Below are positions 1-7,698 of a stretch of DNA of 64,000 nucleotides, in pieces. The DNA is from Deltaproteobacteria bacterium. GTDB lineage: Bacteria > Myxococcota_A > UBA9160 > JAJDAL01. The stretch covers positions 124,001-188,000 of the forward strand of contig JAJDAL010000040.1 of NCBI GenBank assembly GCA_029261875.1, given 5' to 3'. Each line of letters starts with the position of its first letter. Positions within the stretch are counted from its first letter, which is position 1. Made by a program: the position numbers and the translations under genes. Under the pieces are notes generated by a model that saw only the letters and a program-made list of their open reading frames with translations, had not been told where the DNA came from and did no database searches.

Positions 1-350
1 CCGCGGGCAAAACTCACGACATCGCGACCGGTGCGCTCGTGCACCACATGGGCGCTGTGAAAAGGGGGGTTCCGATCCGGATCGCTGTCGAGCAGCCAAT
101 CGCCTCGTCCCTGGGCGTAGGAATCGCCCACGAGTAGAACGTAGTCCTCGGGGATGGAGCCGGATTTCGAACTCTGGGCGAGCACCTGGATGCCATCGGG
201 AAGGAACATTTGCAAACGCAGCGGAACGCGGTTCAAGAAGACAGGGAAGACGGCGAATTCGAGCAGCGCGACGGCGAAGCCGACACTCGCCAGAACCATC
301 GCGAATGCGACCGAACGCGGGGTCCGAACCGGCCCCTCTGCTGCTCCCAA
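1..350 (-). CDS. SGNH/GDSL-hydrolase-like membrane-anchored protein (3' part off window)
   Basis: The reading frame enters from the left edge on the minus strand, so only about the first 116 residues are visible. A TTG start at 350 follows a GGAGG Shine-Dalgarno sequence 10 bases upstream. The alternative ATG at 299 lies just before the hydrophobic segment MVLASVGFAVALLEFAVF, which looks like a signal anchor. After it comes YVLLVGDSYAQGRGDW, which resembles block I (GDS) of SGNH hydrolases, where the Ser is the nucleophile. The remaining blocks are outside the window, so enzyme class and substrate are unknown. It is divergent from the PEP-CTERM gene at 737, and an exopolysaccharide-related role is only a guess. 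Confidence 0.6.
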   Translation of the reverse strand, partial: MGAAEGPVRTPRSVAFAMVLASVGFAVALLEFAVFPVFLNRVPLRLQMFLPDGIQVLAQSSKSGSIPEDYVLLVGDSYAQGRGDWLLDSDPDRNPPFHSAHVVHERTGRDVVSFAR

Positions 351-736
351 TGTCGATGGACCTCCGCGAGCGAGCTTCGAATCTTACGAACTTTTCGAAA
401 ACGACGCTTTGGGCGTCCGAGCGCGCTCTCAACCGGACCCTAGAAGGATCCAAGCACGATCCAAGAAAAAAGAACGCGTTCCGATCATTGTCTCGGCGGT
501 CGTCGCGATAGCGCGGTTGCGTTCGAAACTGTCAGTTTGCGTAAAGAGCTGCGCACAACTTGCCAGCCACCTGCCCATCGGGGTGGAATTCCACCGAAAT
601 GTTTGGCTTTCGGAACGTCACCATGGCACGCTTTCTAGGCACTCACGGAGGCAAGGTATTGAACAACCCTTAGCTCCAACGTTGCGTAAACCCGCGACAG
701 GGCCGTTCCCGTTGGAAACGCTGAAGAGGCCTGATC
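351..736. other. Intergenic region of 386 bp
   Basis: This is the longest stretch without a gene. It lies between the divergent SGNH-like gene and the PEP-CTERM gene. I see no convincing ORF. It contains a perfect 14-bp palindrome at 582-595 and a sequence TGGCACG at 624-630. The latter matches a sigma-54 -24 element but has no -12 GC at the right distance. Regulatory signals for the PEP-CTERM gene probably lie here. Confidence 0.5.
582..595. promoter_or_regulatory. Perfect 14-bp palindrome, candidate operator
   Basis: GGTGGAATTCCACC is its own reverse complement, with half-site GGTGGAA. It sits about 140 bp upstream of the PEP-CTERM start codon and about 230 bp from the divergent gene start. 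A regulator binding site is plausible, but no partner copy is visible elsewhere in the window. Confidence 0.3.
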
Positions 737-1081
737 ATGAAACGCTCTATCTTCTCGCTGTTTGCTATTGCGGCTTTTCTTTTCTGCGTCGCCCCCGCTG
801 GCGCCATCATCACCGGCCCGCTCGTCGAAACCGACGACCTCGAAGGCATGGGAAACATGGGTGGCAGCTTTCTCGACTGCCCGGACTTCGAGAACATGGG
901 TGAGGACAACGATCCCCCGGAAACCACGATGCCCCTCCCCGGTGGTCCCGATCCCGGCTACACGCCTCCCGGTGGCGGCGGTGTAACGATGACCGTAACC
1001 CCGGAGCCCTCGACGATGATCCTGATGGCTGCCGGACTGGCAGGCCTCGTCGGCTTCGGAACGCGTCGCAACCGACGATAG
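737..1081 (+). CDS. Short PEP-CTERM sorting-domain protein
   Basis: A 114-residue exported protein. Residues 1-23 are a signal peptide (MKRSIFSLFAIAAFLF then a PAGA cleavage region). The middle is rich in Gly, Pro, Asp and Met, with PGG repeats. The C-terminus has the tripartite sorting signal: TPEPSTM, a hydrophobic stretch of about 15 residues, and a basic tail RRNRR. In known systems exosortase/EpsH recognises this tail and the protein goes to the cell surface or exopolysaccharide. No exosortase is encoded in this window. GAGG lies 8-11 bases before the ATG. A strong terminator follows at 1110-1141, so it is probably monocistronic. Confidence 0.9.
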   Translation: MKRSIFSLFAIAAFLFCVAPAGAIITGPLVETDDLEGMGNMGGSFLDCPDFENMGEDNDPPETTMPLPGGPDPGYTPPGGGGVTMTVTPEPSTMILMAAGLAGLVGFGTRRNRR

Positions 1082-1109
1082 TTCCCAACTCGATCAGGTC
1101 TTCGAATTG

Positions 1110-1141
1110 CGGCTCGCGGGTTTTCCCGCGGGCCGTTTTCT
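1110..1141 (+). terminator. Rho-independent terminator of the PEP-CTERM gene
   Basis: An 11-bp stem CGGCTCGCGGG / CCCGCGGGCCG (one G-T wobble) closes on a TTTT loop and is followed by TTTTCTATTT. On the minus strand there is no T-run after the stem, so it should act only for the plus-strand gene. Confidence 0.8.
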
Positions 1142-1592
1142 ATTTCGAGCCCAGTTTTGCCGCCGCTTTTTCCATCCCGGCGAGCAGGGACTCGGGCTTC
1201 TTGGTGTTGTAGAAGTACTTGAAATCCGGCCGGTCGGTCACGATCTCCGCAGCGATTGCGCCGTCGGATCCGAGAAACAGGGTCCGCGGAATGTAGTTCC
1301 CGTCCGGCGCGAATCGATTGCTCAGCTCCACGTGTTGGTCGCGATTGACGCGGACCATGACGAACGCTTTGGACTGGGCGACGACGCGCGCGTCGTGAAA
1401 GACCCGGCTGTAGTCGGTGCAATGGGGGCACCAATCCGTGTAGAAGACCAGGCAAACGGGCTTCTTCTGCTCTTTCGCCGCCACGAGCCCCGCTTCGAAG
1501 GTTTGCCAGCCGATGGCGGAGTTCCAATCGCTTTCCGCTCGCGCGTCGGTCGCCAGCACCAGCGCGGCCAGCATCAGCACGGCAATCCGCAC
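1140..1592 (-). CDS. Periplasmic thioredoxin-fold protein
   Basis: A 150-residue protein starting at GTG 1592, with GGAGG five bases upstream. The N-terminal hydrophobic stretch (IAVLMLAALVLATDARA) is a signal peptide. The thioredoxin-like active site FYTDWCPHC lies around residues 50-58, giving a CPHC redox pair, and a downstream IPRTLFLGSDG contains the cis-Pro loop. It probably reduces or isomerises disulfides outside the cytoplasm. It starts two bases after the stop of the serine hydrolase gene, so the two are co-transcribed. The partner substrate is unknown. Confidence 0.85.
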   Translation of the reverse strand: MRIAVLMLAALVLATDARAESDWNSAIGWQTFEAGLVAAKEQKKPVCLVFYTDWCPHCTDYSRVFHDARVVAQSKAFVMVRVNRDQHVELSNRFAPDGNYIPRTLFLGSDGAIAAEIVTDRPDFKYFYNTKKPESLLAGMEKAAAKLGSK

Positions 1593-1594
1593 CG

Positions 1595-2785
1595 CTACCT
1601 CCGATCCGCGCAATTCACCGCCGCGCCGTTGATCCGCAGGATCCGCAAGTCGCCGAAGGGCGAACCGGCACCGCTGTTCAGCGTGAGGGCGACCGAAAGA
1701 TTTCGTTCCGGATCCGCCCAGGCGCCGGACCCGCCGAAACCGAAATGTCCGAACGCGTTGGGGATGGTTCCGCGCAAGCTCGCGACCCGGTGGTAGCCGA
1801 GTCGCCAGTGCATCGGGAAAGGGACGACCCGATCGATGCGGCGATTCTGAACTTCCGTGGCCTGAGCCAGGGTCGAGGTCGAAAGCAGACGCACGCCGTC
1901 GAGTTCGCCGCGACCGGCGAGCATGGCGTACATGCGCGCCAGGGAGCGCGCCGTGAACATCCCATTGGCGGCGGGAATCGGCGCGGCAATCGTACCCGTC
2001 GCGTTCCAATCGAAATCCGCGATTCCGGGCGGCGCCAGGGCGTCTGCCATGCGCACGGGATCGATGGGGAGTCCGAACCAGGAAAAGAATCTTCTCGCCT
2101 GGCGCAGGATCCGCACACCGTCGCGGCCCTCGCCGGGCATGCGGTCTCCCCAGGCGGGCAGGAACTCCGCGGCGCGATAGCGCTCGCTTTCCGGTAGCCC
2201 CACGAACAGACCATCCAGGTCCAAGGGCTTGGCAATCTCCGCCTCGATGACCTCCGTGTAGGGCTTACCCGCGATGCGTTGGATCAACTCACCCACGAGC
2301 CAGCCAAAGGTGAGGGCGTGATAGCCGTTGGCGGTGCCCGGATCGAAACAGGGAGCCGCCGCCGCCAACGCGCGCGTCATGTACTCCCAATCGAGCATGC
2401 GACTGGCATCGTCGATGTGCTGGCGAATCGGATACAGGCCCGCTTCGTGACACAGCAGCTGGCGGATGGTGATGTCCGCTTTCCCGTTCTGCGCGAACTC
2501 CGGCCAGTGCTCCGCCACCGTGTCTTCGTAATCGACGAGTCCCTTTTCCACGAGGATGTGGAAGGCGGTGGACGTCACGCCTTTGGTGGTAGAAAACGAA
2601 AGCGCGAGGGTGTTGCCCTCCCACGGCGTTCCGTTTCGACTGCGGCGACCGGACCAGATGTCCACCACGGGCTCGCCGCGGTGATAGATACAGACCGCAG
2701 CGCCGCCGCCGCCGGAAGCGTCGACCTGCTTCTCGAGGACTCGAGCGACAGGCCAAAAATCAGGATGCAGGTAGCCTTGAATCAC
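1595..2785 (-). CDS. Beta-lactamase-family serine hydrolase (EstB-like)
   Basis: A 396-residue protein of the class C beta-lactamase/esterase superfamily. The nucleophile motif is STTK at residues 65-68 (SFSTTKG). A Tyr motif NGYHALTFGW lies near residue 155, and the third box is HFGFGGSG near residue 344. There is no signal peptide, so it is probably a cytoplasmic carboxylesterase or peptidase and not an antibiotic resistance enzyme. Start is GTG 2785 with a GGAG 9 bases upstream. A TATAAT at 2833-2838 on the same strand is the likely promoter. The thioredoxin gene follows two bases downstream. Confidence 0.9.
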   Translation of the reverse strand: MIQGYLHPDFWPVARVLEKQVDASGGGGAAVCIYHRGEPVVDIWSGRRSRNGTPWEGNTLALSFSTTKGVTSTAFHILVEKGLVDYEDTVAEHWPEFAQNGKADITIRQLLCHEAGLYPIRQHIDDASRMLDWEYMTRALAAAAPCFDPGTANGYHALTFGWLVGELIQRIAGKPYTEVIEAEIAKPLDLDGLFVGLPESERYRAAEFLPAWGDRMPGEGRDGVRILRQARRFFSWFGLPIDPVRMADALAPPGIADFDWNATGTIAAPIPAANGMFTARSLARMYAMLAGRGELDGVRLLSTSTLAQATEVQNRRIDRVVPFPMHWRLGYHRVASLRGTIPNAFGHFGFGGSGAWADPERNLSVALTLNSGAGSPFGDLRILRINGAAVNCADRR

Positions 2786-2832
2786 GGTGTCCGCTCCGCA
2801 CGTCCCACTCTCCGCCGTGACGAATCTCGGTC

Positions 2833-2838
2833 ATTATA
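2833..2838 (-). promoter_or_regulatory. TATAAT -10 element for the hydrolase/thioredoxin operon
   Basis: A perfect TATAAT on the minus strand lies 47 bases upstream of GTG 2785, leaving an untranslated leader of about 40 bases that includes the Shine-Dalgarno. No good TTGACA is present 16-18 bases upstream. Confidence 0.45.
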
Positions 2839-2902
2839 CGGGCTCTGAGGGGAACTCGACACGCTGATTCGGCCGGGCGGCGGATGGGTGTGGCGGAGGC
2901 GC

Positions 2903-3298
2903 TTATTCCCAGAATTGCGCAAAGGCGTGCTGATCGTGGGGCACGCTCCAGATTTCGACGATGTGGTCCGCTTCGATACGCAGGATGACATCCAGGTCTG
3001 TATCTAGCGACTTCTCCTTGCGGCGTCCCGAGATATGCAGCAGAAGTGCAGCACGGTCATCCCCCACCAGGACGTGATGGAGGGTGGAATCGAAGACCTC
3101 CGCGTCCCCCCCCAGGCCACTCAAGAAGTCGAAAACCGTGTCGCGTCCGAAGTAATCCCCAGACCAGGAACTCCGCCCCGTCGCGTGCCACACGAGGTTG
3201 GATGCCGTCAACGCGACCAGCGCCGCGACGTCGCCATGCGACACCGCATCCCAGGCCCGCCGGGCCAGCTCTCGGTTTGCTTCTTCTCGATTTGCCAC
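2903..3298 (-). CDS. SnoaL/NTF2-like protein
   Basis: A 131-residue cytoplasmic alpha+beta-barrel protein of the nuclear-transport-factor-2/ketosteroid-isomerase superfamily. The pattern is typical: an N-terminal helix ending RRAWDAVSHGD, LTASNLVWHATGRSSWSGDYFG, and a C-terminal sheet IVEIWSVPHDQHAFAQFW. These are often small-molecule isomerases, hydrolases or binding proteins, and the substrate cannot be read from sequence. Start is GTG 3298. It precedes the hydrolase operon on the same strand with a 117-bp gap that holds the hydrolase promoter. Confidence 0.85.
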   Translation of the reverse strand: MANREEANRELARRAWDAVSHGDVAALVALTASNLVWHATGRSSWSGDYFGRDTVFDFLSGLGGDAEVFDSTLHHVLVGDDRAALLLHISGRRKEKSLDTDLDVILRIEADHIVEIWSVPHDQHAFAQFWE

Positions 3299-3437
3299 GG
3301 ATCCGACACTCGCGCCGAAATCCCGTCGCTACCCGTTCTGGGTGGACCTTTCGGCGGCAGGAAAGATAGGCCTCTAAGTGGCTGAAATCACGAAATTTTC
3401 TAAGATCGAGCCGGACCTTCCCCAAAAGACCTTCGAA

Positions 3438-3454
3438 TTGGCACGACCGGTGCA
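3438..3454 (+). promoter_or_regulatory. Sigma-54 (RpoN) promoter, -24/-12 type
   Basis: TTGGCACGACCGGTGCA matches the RpoN consensus (TTGGCACG, 4 bases, TTGCA) at all but one fixed position. The GG and GC dinucleotides are exactly 12 bases apart. The predicted transcription start is near 3465, which gives a leader of about 19 bases holding the AGGGGGAGG Shine-Dalgarno before ATG 3484. No bacterial enhancer-binding protein gene is in the window. Confidence 0.65.
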
Positions 3455-3483
3455 TTTCCGATGTCGCAAGGGGGAGGTATCCA

Positions 3484-3711
3484 ATGCGAAATCGTACAGA
3501 GCCCATGTTGCAAGAGGTCTCGGAAACTGCGCCGATCGAGATCTCACTCGCGAAATTGATCGTTACGCTGAGCGAATTCACCGAAGACATGGACGAGATC
3601 TTCGCCGCCATAGACGGCTTGGTGGGAACCGGTCAGGTGGTTCTCAACGGCGATTCCTACTGCGACATCCTTTCGACCGTACCGCTGCACAGCCCGCCGC
3701 GACTCCACTAG
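3484..3711 (+). CDS. Small protein of unknown function, sigma-54-type promoter
   Basis: A 75-residue protein that I do not recognise. It has an unusually strong Shine-Dalgarno (AGGGGGAGG, six bases before ATG). It is acidic in the middle (SEFTEDMDEIF) with one Cys near residue 60 and has neither a clear signal peptide nor a membrane segment. A near-consensus sigma-54 promoter at 3438-3454 argues that it is a real, conditionally expressed gene. It is isolated: the gene behind it is on the other strand and lysA converges on it 33 bp downstream. Confidence 0.7.
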   Translation: MRNRTEPMLQEVSETAPIEISLAKLIVTLSEFTEDMDEIFAAIDGLVGTGQVVLNGDSYCDILSTVPLHSPPRLH

Positions 3712-3744
3712 TTCCACACAGGTCCAGCGAGAACGATTTCCCGC

Positions 3745-5019
3745 TCAATCGAGCGACGGAATCGTTTCGTCTCGGACCAGATCATCGTAGGACTGACGCG
3801 CGCGAATCACGTGAGCCGTTGCGCGGTGCACGAGAACTTCCGCGGGCAGAAGCTTCGAATTGTAATTCGAGGCCATGCAGAAACCGTAGGCTCCCGCACA
3901 ACCGATCACGAGAAAGTCGCCGACTTGCGCTTCCGGCAGCGCCTGCGTTCGCACGAACCCACCCTCCTCCTGGGTGAAAATGTCGCCGGATTCGCACAAG
4001 GGCCCACCGACCACGACGTCGTGCATCGCTCGCTCGCGTCCAGCGTCCTGGGCGGGCGCAATCGCCATGGGGTGGTAGGCGCCGTACATGACCGGACGCG
4101 CGAGATTGTTGAAACCCGCATCGACCAGGTAGAAGAGATTGTTCCCCATACTCTTTACCGCACGAACCTCACTCACGAGAAACCCCGACTCGGCGACCAG
4201 GTAACGCCCGGGCTCGATTTCGAGGCGCACCGCGTGTCCGAACTTGGCTTCGAGTTGCTTGCGCGTTTCGTCCCACAAGGAATAGTAGAGGCCGAGATCG
4301 ATGGAGGGATCGGTTTCGCGGTAGCGAATCGGCAGGCCGCCACCCGCGCTGATCGTCGTCACGCTCGATCCGACATGGGCGGCCAGCTGCCCGACCACGC
4401 CGCACACCTGGGAGAGATGCTCGAGGTCGGTTCCCGAACCGATGTGGACGTGGATCCCCGAGAGCGTCAGGCGGTTGGCGGCGGCGCGCTCGACGGACGC
4501 ACCCAATTGCTCGTGCCAGATTCCGTGCTTCGAACTCTCGCCCCCGGTATTGGTCTTCTGGCTGTGGCCGTGACCGAAACCGGGATTGATGCGCAGGGTG
4601 ATGTCCGTGCCCGGCGCGACCTCGCCCATTTGTTCGATCATGTCCGGCGAACCGCAATTGACGTGAATCCCGTGTTTTCCCACCAACTCGAGCGCATCGC
4701 GATCGAACAGGTCTGCGGTGTAGACCATGGGGTGCCCATCGCCGGTGGCGGGGAATCCCGCGGCCAGGGCGCGCCGGATTTCTCCGCCGGACACACAATC
4801 GACGAACGTTCCATTGCGCCGACATAGATCGAGGATCGCGAGATTCGAGCAGGCCTTCATGGCGTAGCGCACGGTGTCGAAATCTCTCAGATCGCCGATG
4901 CGCTGACGAATTTGATCCGCGTCGTAGACGTAAGTCGGGGTACCGAAGTCGCGCGCGAGGTCCGTTACGGAAACGCCGGCGATCTCGGTCCGAAGCGTGG
5001 CAAAGAGGTCTGTATCCAT
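3745..5019 (-). CDS. lysA: Diaminopimelate decarboxylase
   Basis: A 424-residue fold-III PLP enzyme that decarboxylates meso-diaminopimelate to L-lysine. The PLP lysine is K55 in VRYAMKACSN. The barrel carries GIHVHIGSG, SAGGGLPIRY and EIEPGRYL, and the dimer-interface active-site motif CESGD starts at C342. Length and motif order are normal for LysA/ornithine-type decarboxylases, and CESGD and the overall pattern favour LysA. ATG 5019 is preferred because upstream residues look unrelated. It lies 28 bp behind the SDR gene on the same strand, and a TATTCT hexamer ends 6 bases before the ATG with no Shine-Dalgarno. Confidence 0.9.
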   Translation of the reverse strand: MDTDLFATLRTEIAGVSVTDLARDFGTPTYVYDADQIRQRIGDLRDFDTVRYAMKACSNLAILDLCRRNGTFVDCVSGGEIRRALAAGFPATGDGHPMVYTADLFDRDALELVGKHGIHVNCGSPDMIEQMGEVAPGTDITLRINPGFGHGHSQKTNTGGESSKHGIWHEQLGASVERAAANRLTLSGIHVHIGSGTDLEHLSQVCGVVGQLAAHVGSSVTTISAGGGLPIRYRETDPSIDLGLYYSLWDETRKQLEAKFGHAVRLEIEPGRYLVAESGFLVSEVRAVKSMGNNLFYLVDAGFNNLARPVMYGAYHPMAIAPAQDAGRERAMHDVVVGGPLCESGDIFTQEEGGFVRTQALPEAQVGDFLVIGCAGAYGFCMASNYNSKLLPAEVLVHRATAHVIRARQSYDDLVRDETIPSLD

Positions 5020-5025
5020 GGCGGG

Positions 5026-5031
5026 AGAATA
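5026..5031 (-). promoter_or_regulatory. Candidate leaderless -10 element for lysA
   Basis: TATTCT on the minus strand is followed by exactly six bases (CCCGCC) and then ATG 5019. No Shine-Dalgarno is present. It could give a leaderless lysA transcript independent of the upstream SDR gene. Confidence 0.35.
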
Positions 5032-5047
5032 GCTCGAAGTGGCCGCG

Positions 5048-5809
5048 CTAGCGCCCGACCGCACCGCCGTCGACCACGAGCGCCGTGCCGTTGACGAAGG
5101 ACGCGCGATCCGAACACAGCCACACGGCCGCCTCGGCGATCTCTTCCGGTGTTCCCAAGCGGCCGCCGGGCATGGAGCCCTTGATCATCTTTTCCGCCTG
5201 GGGACTTCCGGCCATGAATTTCTGCATCATGGGCGTGTCGGTACTGCCCGGACAAATCGCATTGATCCGCACGCCCGAACGCGCGTTCTCCGCCGCTGCG
5301 GTCTTTGTCAGACCGAGGATGCCGTGTTTCGAAGCGCAATAGGGGGACAAGAAGGGGGCTGCGACGATGCCCGCCCCGGACGACGTGTTCACGATGGCGC
5401 CGGCGCCCTGGGCCTGCATGGCGACGAGCTCGTGCTTCAAACACAGGAAGGCGCCCGTGAGATTGACGGACAGGACGCGTTCCCAATTTGCCAGATCCAT
5501 CTGGGCCAATGGACTGGGGTTGCCGGTGATCCCCGCATTGTTGACCGCGCAATCGAGTCGACCGAACGCCTCGATGCACTTCGCGAGCAGAGCCTCGACT
5601 TCCGGTTCCCGGCTGACGTCCGCCGTCCGCGCGACGGCTTCGGCACCCGTGGCCTGCACGAGGGACAAGCTTTCTTCGAGCCCCGCCTCGTCGACGTCCG
5701 AAAGCACGCAGCGCGCTCCGTCGCGCGCAAAGGCCAGGGCGGTGGCTCGGCCGATGCCCGACCCCGCTCCCGTGATGAGCGCCGATTTTCCGTCCAGGAG
5801 TCCGTTCAT
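5048..5809 (-). CDS. Short-chain dehydrogenase/reductase
   Basis: A 253-residue classical SDR oxidoreductase. The NAD(P)-binding motif TGAGSGIG is at 13-20, with D40 after the second strand favouring NAD. NNAG is near 90-93, the catalytic Ser is in the NTSSG region near 143, and YxxxK is Y157/K161. The C-terminus carries the PGSTDTPM and NGTALVVDGG features of the fabG-like group. ATG 5809 is chosen because GGAG lies five bases upstream. A GTG at 5815 overlaps the acyl-CoA synthetase stop as GTGA. It is co-transcribed with that synthetase, which suggests oxidation of a hydroxyacyl or alcohol intermediate, but the substrate is unknown. Confidence 0.9.
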   Translation of the reverse strand: MNGLLDGKSALITGAGSGIGRATALAFARDGARCVLSDVDEAGLEESLSLVQATGAEAVARTADVSREPEVEALLAKCIEAFGRLDCAVNNAGITGNPSPLAQMDLANWERVLSVNLTGAFLCLKHELVAMQAQGAGAIVNTSSGAGIVAAPFLSPYCASKHGILGLTKTAAAENARSGVRINAICPGSTDTPMMQKFMAGSPQAEKMIKGSMPGGRLGTPEEIAEAAVWLCSDRASFVNGTALVVDGGAVGR

Positions 5810-5811
5810 CT

Positions 5812-7620
5812 TCACTCCACGGACCGACCGAGGCCCAGGGCACGCAGACGTTCGTCGCTGAGCGGCACGTAGCTGCGCTCGCCTTCGTCGCGAACGTAGA
5901 GGGGATCCGACACGCGGGTGGTGTCGTACCCCTCGCGCTGCAGGTCCACTTTTCTCAGTTTGAACGTCGAAGTCATCGACGCCTCATCTTGGATGCGCAG
6001 AAACACCGGCGCGGCGTAGCGCGCGAGGTGTTCCTCGGTGAAGACAAAGAAAGCGCGCCCGTCGAACGTCTCGGGCTTCGAAAGCACCAATCCCGCCATC
6101 CCCGCGCGGCCGGGCGAACCCTCCACCCGCACCCCGTAGACGTTCGCAATCTGAACCTGGGGATAGGCGCTCAGCACTTCGGCCACTTCCTGGGTGGATA
6201 CGTTCTCGCTCTTCCAACGGTAGGTGTCGCCGATCCGGTCGACGAAGTAGAAGTAATCGTCCGCGTCGCGTCGCAGCAGATCGCCCGAGCGATACCACTC
6301 GTCCCCTTCCGAGAACACGTTGCGCAGCAGCTTGGCTTCCGTGGCCTCCGCGGAGGTGTATCCCTCGAAGCGGCCGGCACCGGAATCCGGAAGATTGGGA
6401 ACCATTCCGATGAACTCGCCCACTTCCCCAGGTTCGCATTCCACGAAGGCTCCGTCGCCATCGCGCACATGACAGTCCGCGTCCACGTCGTAACGGATGA
6501 GCCGACCATTGTGGAGATTCGGGTAGGGAATCCGCCCGCACGAACCCACGCGGTTGTCGACGTTCAGCAGATTCGTATTCGCTTCCGTGGAACTCCATCC
6601 TTCGAGAATGCGTTCGATCCCGAAGCGCGCTTGGAATGCCTGCCACATGTCGGCGCCCAGGCCCGCTCCCATGATCAAGCGAACCGAGTGATCGCGGTCG
6701 CGTTCGGACGGCGGTTGATTGAGGAGGTAGCGACACATCTCGCCGATGTATTGAAAACCCGTAACGCCGTAGGTCCGCACGTCGTCCCAAAAACGCGTGG
6801 CGGAAAACTTGCGGCGCAAGGCGATGCTTCCGCCCGTCGCCAGGGAAATCGAAGTCACCACCATGCCGCCCGCCCCGTGAAAGAGGGGCAGCGCGCAATA
6901 GATCACATCGTCGGGCCCATATTCGGCGACCGCCGCCATCCCATCCCCCACGCCGAGAAACCGCATGTGGGACAAGCGAGCCGCTTTGGGTAGCCCCGTG
7001 GTGCCCGACGTGAAGATGAAGAACAGGTCCATGCCCGCCACCAGGCCATCGCGCGCAGACCGGTCCGGGTTCTGATCCGAGGCGGACGCCAGCGCCCCGG
7101 CGAGATCGAGGGCTCCCGCCGGCCATTCGACGCAATCGGATTGCTCGGGATCCGGCAGAACGTGGAAGACGAAGGGCGCGCGTTGTTCCGCCGTGAGACT
7201 CTCGAGATTGGCCAGGCACTCGCTGCCCACGATGACGTGTCGCGCGCCGCCGGTCTCCAGCATGTGGCGCAGAGCGTCGTGGCGCAATTGGGTATTCACC
7301 AAAGCACTCACCACACCGAGCTTGCAGAGCCCCCCCCAGGCGGCCAGAAAGTCCGGACGGTTCTCCATCATGATCGCGGCGACGTCGCCGGTTGCGAGGC
7401 CCTGAGCCACGCCCCAATGGGCGAAGCGATTGCATGCGGCGTTGTGGGCCGCGTAGGACACCTCCTGGGCGCGGTAGCGCAGGAATGGGTGATCCGGCCT
7501 TTCGGCGGCGCGCTGCTCGATCACGTCCCCGACGGTCAGCTTCTGACCCGGGGTGTGCTTCAACGTGGCACTCGAGAGCTTGGCCAACTGGGCCATTGTG
7601 ACGTCGCGGTCGACCGTCAT
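5812..7620 (-). CDS. Long-chain fatty-acyl-CoA synthetase (FATP/FadD6 type)
   Basis: A 602-residue adenylate-forming enzyme that activates a fatty or other carboxylic acid with ATP and CoA. The P-loop-like motif FIFTSGTTGLPKAA is at about 202-215. The C-terminal part has YRSGDLLRRDADDYFYFVDR and GDTYRWKSENVSTQEV, the signature of the FATP (SLC27)/very-long-chain branch. Start ATG 7620 has little Shine-Dalgarno; an internal ATG at 7596 is an alternative. It ends in a GTGA overlap with the SDR gene and is divergent from the amidohydrolase at 7699. Confidence 0.92.
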   Translation of the reverse strand: MTVDRDVTMAQLAKLSSATLKHTPGQKLTVGDVIEQRAAERPDHPFLRYRAQEVSYAAHNAACNRFAHWGVAQGLATGDVAAIMMENRPDFLAAWGGLCKLGVVSALVNTQLRHDALRHMLETGGARHVIVGSECLANLESLTAEQRAPFVFHVLPDPEQSDCVEWPAGALDLAGALASASDQNPDRSARDGLVAGMDLFFIFTSGTTGLPKAARLSHMRFLGVGDGMAAVAEYGPDDVIYCALPLFHGAGGMVVTSISLATGGSIALRRKFSATRFWDDVRTYGVTGFQYIGEMCRYLLNQPPSERDRDHSVRLIMGAGLGADMWQAFQARFGIERILEGWSSTEANTNLLNVDNRVGSCGRIPYPNLHNGRLIRYDVDADCHVRDGDGAFVECEPGEVGEFIGMVPNLPDSGAGRFEGYTSAEATEAKLLRNVFSEGDEWYRSGDLLRRDADDYFYFVDRIGDTYRWKSENVSTQEVAEVLSAYPQVQIANVYGVRVEGSPGRAGMAGLVLSKPETFDGRAFFVFTEEHLARYAAPVFLRIQDEASMTSTFKLRKVDLQREGYDTTRVSDPLYVRDEGERSYVPLSDERLRALGLGRSVE

Positions 7621-7698
7621 AGGGCGCACAGAGTACCACGCGGGCAGGACCGAGCACGGCCTGCCTTGCGGTATGATGGGCGCCTCGGGAGGAAAATC

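Noticed and set aside
624..640. Possible sigma-54 promoter upstream of the PEP-CTERM gene (TGGCACG).
   Set aside because: The -24 part is good, but at the -12 position the sequence is CTAG, and the nearest GC is two bases too far. It is not a valid spacing.
7141..7698. N-terminal extension of the D-aminoacylase-like gene on the plus strand.
   Set aside because: It is antisense to the acyl-CoA synthetase. GTG 7699 has an excellent Shine-Dalgarno and starts exactly at the conserved small domain.
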